Positions 8,183-17,800 of a stretch of 64,000 bases of DNA are shown in pieces; position 1 is the stretch's first letter, and each line of letters starts with the position of its first letter. The position numbers and the translations under genes are program-made. This DNA is from Pedobacter xixiisoli (GTDB lineage Bacteria > Bacteroidota > Bacteroidia > Sphingobacteriales > Sphingobacteriaceae): NCBI RefSeq assembly GCF_900215335.1, contig NZ_OCMT01000002.1, positions 1,054,001-1,118,000 on the forward strand. The letters run 5' to 3'. The notes under the pieces were generated by a model, which was not told where the DNA came from, ran no database searches, and was given only the letters and a program-made list of their open reading frames with translations.

Positions 8183-8791
8183 ATGAATAGCAACCAACTT
8201 ATAACTAACGCAGAAGCTTTACGTTTATTTTTTAACGATGATGTTTATTTAACAGGAGACCTTACTGCTTTAGAAAACACTGCTATTCAAGAATCTACGG
8301 CTACACCAATACCTGTTGCAGTAGAAAAAGTACAAACCATCAAGCAGCCTGAAACAGTTGCTACACTTCCTAAGGTAGAAGAACCTGTAGCTGCTTATCC
8401 AACATCTTTCGACTTCAAATATTTAGGAAAGAATGAAAAATCTATCCTAATATTGGTAAATGATTCGCAAAATCCAGTAAGTACGCCGCAAGGAACGGAA
8501 CTTTTACGCAAACTAGTATTGTCTATCAACCTAAAAAATGCTGATTTTGCACTTTTGAATTATTCGGCTTACACTAATGCTAAGTTTGAACATCTGTATT
8601 CATTTTTTGCTTGCAAGTTGGTGATTTCTTTTGGAGTACCTCCATTAACATTAGGTTTAGGCGAACAACTGCGCCACCAACTTCATGTAGTTAACGATAT
8701 AAAAATGATTTTTACCCACAATCTTCACGATTTAGAAACAGACCTTTCTGCAAAGAAAGCACTGTGGGGAACGTTAAAAAATCTGAGTTGA
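8183..8791 (+). CDS. Conserved hypothetical protein, possible HolD (DNA pol III psi)-like fold
   Basis: A 202-residue cytosolic protein with no signal or membrane segment. Residues 1-75 are a Thr/Pro/Val/Glu-rich linker after a short helical start (TNAEALRLFF). From about residue 85 the protein is globular: a hydrophobic strand ILILVND, a helix TELLRKLVLSI, a strand FALLNYSAY, then KLVISFGVPP. It ends in HDLETDLSAKKALWGTLKNL. Order and spacing resemble E. coli HolD (VMVANDLP, then DVLRAL, then DLRANPTARAALWQQI). This is a visual match only. The gene lies divergently from the PPIase operon and 90 bases before rdgB. Confidence 0.55.
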   Translation: MNSNQLITNAEALRLFFNDDVYLTGDLTALENTAIQESTATPIPVAVEKVQTIKQPETVATLPKVEEPVAAYPTSFDFKYLGKNEKSILILVNDSQNPVSTPQGTELLRKLVLSINLKNADFALLNYSAYTNAKFEHLYSFFACKLVISFGVPPLTLGLGEQLRHQLHVVNDIKMIFTHNLHDLETDLSAKKALWGTLKNLS

Positions 8792-8881
8792 CAATTAATC
8801 TTACCACCTAAGACACCTTAGCGCACTTAAGCTTTCTGTTAAACATGGAACTACATCGGGTGTTAAAAAACAAATCGAAAT

Positions 8882-9457
8882 ATGACACAAGAACTGGTAT
8901 TTGCGACCAATAATGCACACAAAACAGAAGAAGTAGCCAAAATATTAGCTCCGAACTATAAAGTGTTCAACCTAAAAGATATTAATTGCTTGGTTGATAT
9001 TCCAGAAACGGGAGGTACTTTTGCCGAAAATGCTACGCTTAAAAGCACTTACGTTTTTGAGACTTTTGGTTTAGATTGCTTTGCTGATGACAGCGGCTTG
9101 GAAGTAGAGGCCTTAAACAATGAGCCGGGCATTTACTCAGCTAGATATAGCGGCGTAAAAGATGACGCTACAAATTTACGACTGTTGCTCAAGAATATGG
9201 AAGGCAAAACCGACCGTAGAGCTAGGTTTAAAACGGTCATCTCTTTATTAAAGGATGGAGAAAATCATTTATTTGAAGGTGTGATTGAAGGCACCATCAG
9301 AACAACCCAGAGCGGCGCAAATGGTTTTGGCTACGACCCTATTTTTCAGCCAGATGGCTACGAAATTACTTTTGCAGAAATGGACATGAGTGAGAAAAAC
9401 AAAATTAGCCACAGGGCTTTGGCAATGCAAAAACTTATTGAGTTTCTTAAACGCTAG
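8882..9457 (+). CDS. rdgB: Non-canonical purine NTP pyrophosphatase (RdgB/HAM1)
   Basis: Hydrolyses ITP, dITP and XTP to the monophosphates, keeping deaminated purines out of nucleic acids. Its 191 residues have the family signature FATNNAHKTEEV at the N-terminus (substrate loop), TFAENATLKS, the catalytic DDSGLEVEALNNEPGIYSAR segment (about residues 66-86), GFGYDPIF and the C-terminal SHRALAMQKL. Length is typical. Together with the possible HolD-like gene just upstream, it makes a small cluster tied to DNA synthesis. Confidence 0.96.
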   Translation: MTQELVFATNNAHKTEEVAKILAPNYKVFNLKDINCLVDIPETGGTFAENATLKSTYVFETFGLDCFADDSGLEVEALNNEPGIYSARYSGVKDDATNLRLLLKNMEGKTDRRARFKTVISLLKDGENHLFEGVIEGTIRTTQSGANGFGYDPIFQPDGYEITFAEMDMSEKNKISHRALAMQKLIEFLKR

Positions 9458-9466
9458 ACTTATAAA

Positions 9467-9497
9467 GACTTACGAAGTTTCGAAAACTTCGTAAGTC
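9467..9497. repeat. Perfect 13-bp hairpin between convergent genes
   Basis: GACTTACGAAGTT at 9467-9479 is followed by a 5-base loop and its exact reverse complement at 9485-9497. It lies 10 bases after rdgB and faces the convergent hydrolase gene. Neither side has a clear U tract, so it may be a weak bidirectional terminator or simply a 3' stabilising stem. Confidence 0.6.
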
Positions 9498-9513
9498 CAA
9501 ATAAACTATAAAA

Positions 9514-9537
9514 GGTTCGAGTCCATCATTCCGCACC
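9514..9537 (+). other. tRNA 3'-end-like fragment
   Basis: GGTTCGAGTCC at 9514-9524 has the T-loop consensus (GGTTCGA) of a tRNA, followed by ATTCCGCACC, which resembles an acceptor 3' strand. The rest of a tRNA is absent and the T stem would pair poorly beyond the two G-C pairs. It could be a remnant of a tRNA or an attachment-site scar, or chance. Confidence 0.3.
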
Positions 9538-9552
9538 TTAATTTATAAAAGC

Positions 9553-11370
9553 TTATTTCTTCGCTTTATCTATCGCCCTATTAATTACATCTTGTATGCG
9601 TGGTCGAATGTTTAATTTCCCCAACATTTCGCTAACACCTGGATGTACCCTATTCGTCAAAATAACATAAACCATATTACGAGCGGGGTCGGTCCAAACA
9701 CCAATACCAGTATAGCCAGTGTGACCAAAAGTTTGCGGCGATGCTAACTCTGAAGGGTATTTTTTGGTCGAATCTGGATCCCATCTATCAAAACCCAATC
9801 CTCTACGACTTACGTTTGATTGTTTGCTCGTAAACATTTCTACTGTTTGAGGTGTAAAATATTGTTCGCCACCGTAAGTTCCTTTGTTCAGCAACATCTG
9901 ATTATAAATTGCTAAATCATTCGCTGTTCCAAATAAACCTGCGTGACCCGCAACACCACCTCTCAAAGCAGCACCTTGGTCGTGTACATATCCTTCTAAT
10001 AAGGTTTTCCTAAATACCTTATCATCTTCTGTTGGAATAATTCTGCTTTTCGAAAATCTGTTTCTAGGTAAGTAACCAGCGGTTTGCATGCCTAGCGGCA
10101 CATAGAAATTCTCTTGTACATATTGGTCTTCCGGCATTTCGGAAATATGCTCGACGATATCCTGCATTACATACATGCTGATATCACTATACACATAACT
10201 TCCTCTGGTTTTTATTGGCGAATTCAGCATCTTTGGCCACATAAAATCATTAAAGAAGCCTTTTTTAATGTAATAGTTATCTGCCACTTTGGTAGGATAA
10301 GCCGCTGAAGAATCTCTACTATAATCGCCTTCTTTTACAAAATTATGAAAAGGGATATAAGGAATAAACCCTGCTTGATGTAGCATCACTTCTCTGACGT
10401 TTATATTATTCATGGGCGAAGTACGAGCTTTCGCAATATAATAACCTACGTTCGTATCCAATTTCAACTTTTGCTGCTCTACCAAACGCATTACACTTGG
10501 TGTAGTAGCCGTAGTTTTAGTTACCGAAGCTAAATCGAAAATATCAGTCACTTTATCAGGCTGTAAATTATCATATGTGTGGTATCCAAATGCTTTATTA
10601 TAAATCACCTTTCCATCCTTAGCCACCAAAACCACCATTCCTGGAGATGCTTTCTTGGCTATTCCCTCTAGGATGATATCGTCTATTTCCTTTAAATCGT
10701 TACTATTTACACCCGCATCTTCTGGCACGGTGTATTTCAAACGAGTTACATTAGTAGTGTAGCCTGTTCCCTGAACATATTTTGCAGAGTAAGTTTTTGA
10801 CAGCAATTGCTTTGCTGCAATGCCTCCGAAAATAAACTGAGGAACTACTAATGCAGCCTCTTCATTATCTTCAGAGCTCCAAATCAATGGCGCATTAATC
10901 TGGTCAAAAGAACTCAGTGCTTTTCCATCCCCGAAAAGTGCTATTACTACGTTTTTGTTTTTTGATAAACTAGCAATAAAATTGATGTACTTGCCCTTAT
11001 TTACCATTTCGGCATTTAATGCGATGATTATGGTATTGTAGAACTTCACATCATCTTCCAAGTCATTTAGCGTTGCAGAATCTGAATACTTCGTAGCACT
11101 TAAAGAAACTACTGGTGCATATTTGTTCAACAAGCTATCGAAACCGATCTGATTTTTGTAGCCCAAATCAATGGAAACAATTTTCTTTTCGGCTAAACCT
11201 ACAACTGGAATGAAATTCTGATAATTATTAAGGAGAACGGTACTCTTAACCACCTCGTTAATCTTGTTCAAACGACTTTGGTTTTGTTTATGGTCTTGGG
11301 CGCAAGCAGTAACCGTAGTTATAGCGGTTAAACAAATGGCAAATATGCCCAACAGACTATTTTTTCTCAT
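9553..11370 (-). CDS. Exported serine hydrolase: GH3 C-terminal-like domain plus class C beta-lactamase fold
   Basis: The predicted product is 605 residues with a signal peptide (MRKNSLL to ACAQ). About residues 20-215 look like the C-terminal domain of family 3 glycosidases (VKSTVLLNNYQNFIPVVG, IALFGDGKAL). From about 225 to 600 it is a beta-lactamase/penicillin-binding fold with the nucleophile motif SVTK, a YSD motif standing for YxN, and HTGYTG. Larger Bacteroidota proteins join a full GH3 (NagZ-like) barrel to this pair; here the barrel is missing. I chose the ATG at 11370 over one at 11385 because GGAG sits 9 bases before it. The start overlaps the end of the upstream amidohydrolase by 14 bases, so the two are translationally coupled and may act on cell wall fragments. 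Confidence 0.82.
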   Translation of the reverse strand: MRKNSLLGIFAICLTAITTVTACAQDHKQNQSRLNKINEVVKSTVLLNNYQNFIPVVGLAEKKIVSIDLGYKNQIGFDSLLNKYAPVVSLSATKYSDSATLNDLEDDVKFYNTIIIALNAEMVNKGKYINFIASLSKNKNVVIALFGDGKALSSFDQINAPLIWSSEDNEEAALVVPQFIFGGIAAKQLLSKTYSAKYVQGTGYTTNVTRLKYTVPEDAGVNSNDLKEIDDIILEGIAKKASPGMVVLVAKDGKVIYNKAFGYHTYDNLQPDKVTDIFDLASVTKTTATTPSVMRLVEQQKLKLDTNVGYYIAKARTSPMNNINVREVMLHQAGFIPYIPFHNFVKEGDYSRDSSAAYPTKVADNYYIKKGFFNDFMWPKMLNSPIKTRGSYVYSDISMYVMQDIVEHISEMPEDQYVQENFYVPLGMQTAGYLPRNRFSKSRIIPTEDDKVFRKTLLEGYVHDQGAALRGGVAGHAGLFGTANDLAIYNQMLLNKGTYGGEQYFTPQTVEMFTSKQSNVSRRGLGFDRWDPDSTKKYPSELASPQTFGHTGYTGIGVWTDPARNMVYVILTNRVHPGVSEMLGKLNIRPRIQDVINRAIDKAKK

Positions 11371-12994
11371 AAACTTTTTCTCCATTAACGTAAGTTCTAA
11401 TTACTTTATTTTCTAAAATTTGTTTCGCGTTAGCTTTCATTAAATCGTTTTCCATCCACACGAAGTCGGCTAATTTACCAACTTCTAGGCTACCTTTTTC
11501 CTTTTCTTCGAAATTTGATTTTGCGGCCCAAATGGTCATACCTTTCAAAGTTTCTTCAGCGGTTAAAGCATTTTCTGGCTGAAAACCATTCTTCGGATAA
11601 TTTTGATTGTCTTTTCGAGCTGTTGCCGCATAAAAAGTAAACATGGGGTTAATTTGCTCTACCGGAAAATCGGTTCCTAAAGGTATCCAACCATTTTGTT
11701 GCAACAATTGTTTGTAAGCATAAGCTCCTTTTACTCTTTCTTTACCCAAACGCTCTTCGGCCCAATACATATCTGAAGTAGCATGAGTTGGTTGCACAGA
11801 AGGCACTACATTAGCAGAGCCAAATAAGTTAAAATCTTGCTGATTCACCACCTGAGCATGCTCTATTCGCCAACGCTTGTCGTTATTTTTTGGCAGAATT
11901 TTATTGTAAATTTTTAAAATTGCTCTATTTGCAGAATCTCCGATGGCATGCGTACACATCTGAAAATCATTTTCGTAAATTTTCTTCGCCACGCTTTCGA
12001 AGTGAGTCAAATCACTCAATAAAAACCCATTTTTCTTTGGCATATCGCTATAAGGATGCAGCAAGCAAGCGCCTCGAGAACCTAATGCGCCATCGGCATA
12101 AACCTTAAATCCTCTCACATTTAATCTATCGGATTTAATTTTGCCTCTTTTAATTAAGAAATCATAATTCTTCTGATCATCCGAAAGCATCACATACATT
12201 CGCATTTTCAAACTTCCTTGGCTTTGAAGTTTTTCAATTCCTTCTACCGCAGGATAATCTAAACCGCAGTCATCAATTGTAGTCAGTCCTACCGCAAAAC
12301 AATTCTGTTGTGCTTGTAGTAAAAGCTCTTTCATTCTTTCTTTGGTTAAAGCCGGAATTTTAGCACTTACTAAATCGACAGCGTTGTCCACTAGCACTCC
12401 AGTAGGCTTACCGTTCTTCTCCATTATTTCTCCGCCAGTTAAATCATAGGCCCTATTAATACCTGCAGCTTCTAACGCCTTTTGGTTAGCAATGGCAGCA
12501 TGTCCATCAATACGGGTTAACAACACTGGCCTATTGGGGAAAAGCTCATCCAGCCTATCTTTTGCAGGAAATTGTTTATCAGGCCAATCGTTCTGGTCCC
12601 AACCTCTACCTGTCAACCATTCCTCAGGTTGATTTTTTGCAAAAGTTTGTAACCGTTGCAACACTTCCTCCCAAGATTTGGTATCGGTTAAATTTGCGTT
12701 GTTCAAACTTTCAGCGTAACCAAAAAAATGCGCATGTGCATCAATAAATCCAGGGTAAATGGCGTCGCCTTTGGCATCTAGCTCTTCTTTAGCAGGATAC
12801 TTTTGCCTGATGTCCGACGAATTCCCCAACGCTAGAATTTTTCCGTCTTTGATCGCCATCGCTTCCACTACTTCGAAAGATTCATTCACCGTGTAAATCT
12901 TGGCATTGTATACTACTAAATCTGCCTTTTCATTATTGCAGGCAAGTAACAACATAGCTGTTATGGCAAATAACAAAATACTAATTTTCTTCAT
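11357..12994 (-). CDS. Amidohydrolase family 3 (YtcJ-like) lipoprotein
   Basis: A 545-residue metal-dependent hydrolase anchored by a lipobox (MLLLAC, Cys at about residue 19). The amidohydrolase signature GFIDAHAHFFG (about residues 82-92) supplies two metal-binding histidines. THAIGDSANRAI and RIEHAQ supply further metal or catalytic positions, and LGTDFPVEQINP carries the late Asp. The family hydrolyses N-acyl or cyclic amide bonds; the substrate is not predictable. It is first in a two-gene operon with the overlapping serine hydrolase. Confidence 0.88.
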   Translation of the reverse strand: MKKISILLFAITAMLLLACNNEKADLVVYNAKIYTVNESFEVVEAMAIKDGKILALGNSSDIRQKYPAKEELDAKGDAIYPGFIDAHAHFFGYAESLNNANLTDTKSWEEVLQRLQTFAKNQPEEWLTGRGWDQNDWPDKQFPAKDRLDELFPNRPVLLTRIDGHAAIANQKALEAAGINRAYDLTGGEIMEKNGKPTGVLVDNAVDLVSAKIPALTKERMKELLLQAQQNCFAVGLTTIDDCGLDYPAVEGIEKLQSQGSLKMRMYVMLSDDQKNYDFLIKRGKIKSDRLNVRGFKVYADGALGSRGACLLHPYSDMPKKNGFLLSDLTHFESVAKKIYENDFQMCTHAIGDSANRAILKIYNKILPKNNDKRWRIEHAQVVNQQDFNLFGSANVVPSVQPTHATSDMYWAEERLGKERVKGAYAYKQLLQQNGWIPLGTDFPVEQINPMFTFYAATARKDNQNYPKNGFQPENALTAEETLKGMTIWAAKSNFEEKEKGSLEVGKLADFVWMENDLMKANAKQILENKVIRTYVNGEKVYEKK

Positions 12995-13316
12995 TTAAAT
13001 GATGATTTGTTTACTACTCTAAAGATAGTAAGATTAGGAAAATAAAACCCATTTTTCCATTATTTGAGCAAAATTATACACATCAAAAAATCCACATACT
13101 ATTACATTCTTTATTCAAATAGCAATGGAAGCATTTTTTTAGAAAAGGCATACTTTTAGAGCTAAAAGGAGTAACCTAAGCTATAAAAAATAGCATTCTC
13201 ACCTGCTTATGTTAGCGACCCTTCTACCTGTGTCAAAAACCTTCCCTAGCTTAACCTCTCACATCTACCTATGGAAAACTTAATAATGAAAGTACAGAAT
13301 AACGTACTCAATTACT

Positions 13317-13324
13317 TAAATTTG
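13317..13324 (+). promoter_or_regulatory. TAAATTTG -7 promoter box before the GDPD gene
   Basis: A full match to TANNTTTG, 30 bases before the ATG, giving a leader of roughly 25-30 bases. No clear TTG lies at the -33 distance. The rest of the 360-base gene-free stretch 12995-13354 is AT-rich; I see nothing else in it beyond a partial -7 match (TATCTTTA, near 13030, minus strand) that could serve the amidohydrolase. Confidence 0.45.
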
Positions 13325-13354
13325 TATTATTAAGCTTCATTTTTATCGTTCGTA

Positions 13355-14236
13355 ATGCCTTTAAATTTTAGACGTGTACTTCTTGTTGGATTTTTCTTCA
13401 TAGCATTGCCCTTACTCTTCACTTCCTGCCGCAAATCTAATTCTATAGAAACTGATACGATATTTCTGGGGCACAAAGGGAGCGGAAGCAATAATTACAG
13501 CGACACTTTTATTGAAAATACGGTTCCTTCTGTAAAAAATATATTGAATAAATTAGACGGAGCTGAGTTAGATATTCAAATGAGCCTAGATGGTACGCCT
13601 TGGATTTGGCACAATGCTAATTTGAGCGGTTACATCTGTGACGGCGACTCTCAGGCCATCATTCCAGAAATGAGAGATATTGATATCGAAAAAATCAGAA
13701 TCTGCCATGGAAATAAAACTGACAGGATTTATAAATTATCAGAAGTTCTTGATTGGAGCAATGCCGGGACAGGCATCTATCTATCGCTCGACATTAAAAT
13801 ATCTTTTAGTACAAACACTTTTAGTCTTTACGGTGGTAGAGATGGTTATTTAACCCAATTGGCTACGAGCTTAGCATCGATTTTTAAAAACTACAGATAC
13901 AGCGACAGAACTTTGGTAGAAATCGATAACCAATTATTTTGCACTACCTTAAAATCTTTTCCATCTACTAAAAACATCACAACTTGTTTTATGAGGTACG
14001 AACCAATGGAAGATAAAATAGAAAATGCTGTAAGGTTAGGCTACGATGGCATTAGCTGCAATTACACAGACCCAACCGTGACTGCAGAAACCGTAGCTGC
14101 TGCCCACAAAGCTGGTTTAAAAGTTCAATTATGGACACCTTACTACCGTGACGAACTTAGGACAGTTTTTGCAATGAATCCAGATTTTATACAAACAGAT
14201 AACATCCATGCTAAGCAGGCATTGAAAGTTAATTAG
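13355..14236 (+). CDS. Glycerophosphodiester phosphodiesterase family lipoprotein
   Basis: A 293-residue lipoprotein (lipobox LLFTSC, Cys at about residue 25) with the GDPD TIM-barrel pattern: GHKGSGSN in place of the usual HRG, ENTVPS, then GAELDIQMSLDGTPWIWHN with the metal-binding acidic pair and the second histidine. GDPDs release glycerol 3-phosphate from deacylated phospholipids. The Arg of HRG is replaced by Lys, which is conservative. The 3' end overlaps the convergent cytidine deaminase gene by 8 bases. Substrate and surface or periplasmic side are not determined. Confidence 0.85.
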   Translation: MPLNFRRVLLVGFFFIALPLLFTSCRKSNSIETDTIFLGHKGSGSNNYSDTFIENTVPSVKNILNKLDGAELDIQMSLDGTPWIWHNANLSGYICDGDSQAIIPEMRDIDIEKIRICHGNKTDRIYKLSEVLDWSNAGTGIYLSLDIKISFSTNTFSLYGGRDGYLTQLATSLASIFKNYRYSDRTLVEIDNQLFCTTLKSFPSTKNITTCFMRYEPMEDKIENAVRLGYDGISCNYTDPTVTAETVAAAHKAGLKVQLWTPYYRDELRTVFAMNPDFIQTDNIHAKQALKVN

Positions 14237-14723
14237 CGTTTGCCAATCTATCCTCTACAAAAACAAAAGGCAGCAGGCTTTTCACACCATTTACTTTAAT
14301 AATTTGCCCATTTAAGCAATAAAAAATTACGGCAATTGGCGATTTCTGTTTTTGCTCGAACTCAGCCATTACCTGTAAACATGCACCACACGAAGTTACT
14401 GGGTTTTTGATATCGAAATTTTCGGTAAATGCAGTTATGGCCATAGCGGTTACCACTGCATTAGGTTTATTTGAACCAATAGCGAAAAGCGCTACCCTTT
14501 CTGCACATAAACCAGAGGGATAGGCCACATTTTCCTGATTACTTCCTAAAATAATTTCTCCGTCGACAAGCTTAATAGCTGTACCTACTTTAAATTTAGA
14601 ATATGGTGAATATGAGGTCTGCAAAGCTTCTTCTGCTCTTATGCACAACAACTTATCTTCAACAGAAAGCTCATTTATATTTTCGTAAGTCTCGTAGGTG
14701 ATTTTAAAATCAAGTACATTCAT
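14229..14723 (-). CDS. cdd: Cytidine deaminase
   Basis: Deaminates cytidine and deoxycytidine to uridine forms in pyrimidine salvage. Its 164 residues have YSPYSKFKVG near the N-terminus, the catalytic glutamate and first zinc ligand in LCAERVALF (about residues 74-82), and the other two zinc cysteines in PVTSCGACLQ (about 108-117). It is slightly longer than the 130-residue homotetrameric type because of an N-terminal extension. It is monocistronic and converges on the GDPD gene. Confidence 0.95.
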   Translation of the reverse strand: MNVLDFKITYETYENINELSVEDKLLCIRAEEALQTSYSPYSKFKVGTAIKLVDGEIILGSNQENVAYPSGLCAERVALFAIGSNKPNAVVTAMAITAFTENFDIKNPVTSCGACLQVMAEFEQKQKSPIAVIFYCLNGQIIKVNGVKSLLPFVFVEDRLANAN

Positions 14724-14878
14724 AAATTAAACATACAAATTAGAATTAACAAAACTGTAGAAATAGGCGTTATATAGCCAGTTTTCTTAAAACTTTATCT
14801 ATAATCATTTGTTTGACTAACTGAAAGGAAACTACCTTCAAATAAATAATTATCTTACCATCAAAAAATTAGTCTCGC

Positions 14879-17800
14879 TTGAACAAGTATTTCAGAAAAG
14901 GTCTTAAAGTTGTTTTATGGATTATCGCCAGTGTGATTTTACTGGTGGTACTTGTTGCGTTCTCGCTAAATATTCCCGCCGTACAGAATTTTGTAAAGGA
15001 TAAGGCCATCAGCTATCTTAAAAATAAAACCAAAACCGAAGTAAGGTTGGAAAGCATTAAAATTGCGCTTCCAAAAGATGTGGTATTGAATAAATTCTAC
15101 ATCGAAGATTTAAATAAGGACACGTTGTTGTATGCTGAAAAACTACAGGTTGACATCAGTTTATTCAAACTATTAAAAAACACGGTTGAAGTTAATTATA
15201 TCGAATTAAAAGGAATTAGGGCTAACGTTAAACGTGTAAATCCAGATACTACGTTTAATTTTTCTTTCTTGGCAGATGCTTTTGCCAGCGAGCAGAAAAA
15301 GCCAGAAGAAGAAGTTCAAAAAGACTCTACTTCTACACTTAAATTTTCTGTGGATAAAGTTCGATTTGAAGACATCGGCCTAACCTATCGTGATGATGTA
15401 GCAGGCAACAATGTAAAATTCTATTTGGGCAAGTTAGAAACTGACATCAAAGATTTTGATTTAGCCAACCAGAAATATGTAATTAAGAATTTTGCTGTTA
15501 ATAACACCTCACTACTCTACTTACAGCAAAAACCTTTAACTCAATTGGTGCAACACTTAACCAACAGCGTAGATAGCGCAGAAAAAGAGCAGGGGAAATT
15601 GCCAACAATTGAAGTGCAAAAATTTGAGTTTAACAAAGTAAAGGTAAACTACGACGACCAATTGACCACAACTAATGCGATTGCCAATGTAGACAAACTG
15701 CATTTCAATAATTTGAAGGTTGATTTAACAAATGGAAGCTACACCACAGATAATGCTGAATTAGCTAACTCGTTCATCAAATTTGCGTTTAAACCTGCTC
15801 CTTCAAATGATTTGAGTAAAGTAAAAGATACGGTTATTGCAGAACAGTCTTCATTATCATTGGCCATCAAAAAAATCGACTTAGTTAACAACCAACTACA
15901 ATTCGATAACCTTGGAGCAAAACCACTTAAAAAAGGAATTGACTTCAACCATCTAGACATCAAAGGATTGAATTTGGGTGCTGAAGACGTAAATTACAGC
16001 AGCAAAGGCATCACAGCAAAAGTTAAAAATGGCTCGTTGAGCGATAAAAGCGGATTTGTGTTAAGCACTTTGAGAGGCGATGCTATTTACAACGACAAGC
16101 AAATCAAACTAACTGATTTTGTGCTGAAAACACCTAATACCAGCATCGAAAACGAAACTGATCTAACTTTTACTTCGCTGGATGATTTGACCAAAAATCC
16201 AGAACGTGTAAAGTTGGCGATTAATGTGAAAAATACTACTATAGGCTTAAAAGATGCCACGTTCTTTAGTGATGCCCTACCTAAACAATACACCAACCAA
16301 AAGATAAAAGTTGATGCTAAAGTTGATGGCTTTTTAAATCAGCTGAATATTTCCAAATTGCAGATTAGCGGATTGAGAAACACTCAAATCGACGTTAGTG
16401 GTAAGGCAAACAATGTTACTGATATCAATAAGGCATTTCTAGATTTGAACATCAAGAAAGTTCATATTACCAAAGGAGATATCTTAGCAGTTGTACCTAA
16501 AAAATCATTACCTCCAAGTATAGAATTGCCTAATGTTATTGATGCCAACGGTAAATTCAAAGGTTCGATGACCGACTTCACTACCAATTTGAATGTACGT
16601 TCAGATATGGGATCCGCAGTTCTGGCAGCGAACATGAATGGTCCGAAAGGCAACGAAAAATATAAAGCAGATATTAGCCTAAACAACTTCAATGTTGGTA
16701 AATTACTGAAACAGCAACCTACTTTGGGCAGGGTTTCGGCAAAGGCAGATGTGGTGGGCACCGGCTTAGATCCTAAAAAAATCAATGCTAAATTTAATGC
16801 AACAGTCTTGAGTGCGTACTACAACAAGTATAATTACCGCAATCTTAAATTATCGGGCAATTACGCTAACCAAAAAGTAGCCATAAAAGGTAGTATGCCA
16901 GATAGCAATGCCAATTTTGATTTAACTGCAAATGCTGATTTAGCCGGAAAATATCCAGCGATAAAAGCAAATCTGGCACTTAAACAAATTGATCTGCAGA
17001 AATTAAATTTTAGCACCACTGAGTTCAGAATTGCTGGAAATATCAAAGCTGATATCAAAACAATGGATGTGGACTATTTAAATGGCGATGTTTTTGCCAC
17101 AGGTTTACAGCTGGTTAAGGAAGGTAAAAAATTCAACGTTGATACTATTCAATTAAATGCAGTATCAACGGCAACCGAAAACAAATTAGTACTTAAATCT
17201 GAGTTGATTAGTGCTACTATAGATGGAAAATACCAATTAAGTAAAGTCGGAAATGCCATTATCAATCAAATTAACAAGTACTATGCTTTTGGCGAAGTAA
17301 CCAACGTACCACCACAACGAATCCGCTTTACAGCAAATATTTACAACCCTAAGTTTTTGCAAGATTTTGTACCAGCATTAACCACTTTTGCACCATCTAA
17401 AATTAATGGATTAATCGATACAGAAAAGGATAGCTTGCTGATGAATGCTGTTTTCCCGAAAGTAACGTACAACGGAATCAACCTAGACAGCATCAAATTA
17501 AATGTTGCCAACGAAGCAGAAAAACTAAATTATAGGTTATTTGTAAACAGCATTCAAAACACTTCTATTGCTTTGTTTAACACCGAAATTTCTGGTTCGG
17601 CCGCCGACAATAAATTAGATTTAAATGTTTTCTTACGTGACAGACAGCGCAAAGATAAATATGTGATTGCTGGCATTTTCCAATCTATTAACAAAGATTT
17701 CCGTTTCAATTTAGATCCTGAAAAACTTCTGCTAGATTACGAAAAATGGACGGTTGCACCAGAAAATTATATTCAGTTTGGTGAATCTGGAATTTTAGCT

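Noticed and set aside
14229..14236. Overlap of the GDPD and cytidine deaminase genes as a possible frameshift
   Set aside because: Both proteins are complete with intact C-termini; an 8-base convergent overlap is ordinary in compact genomes.
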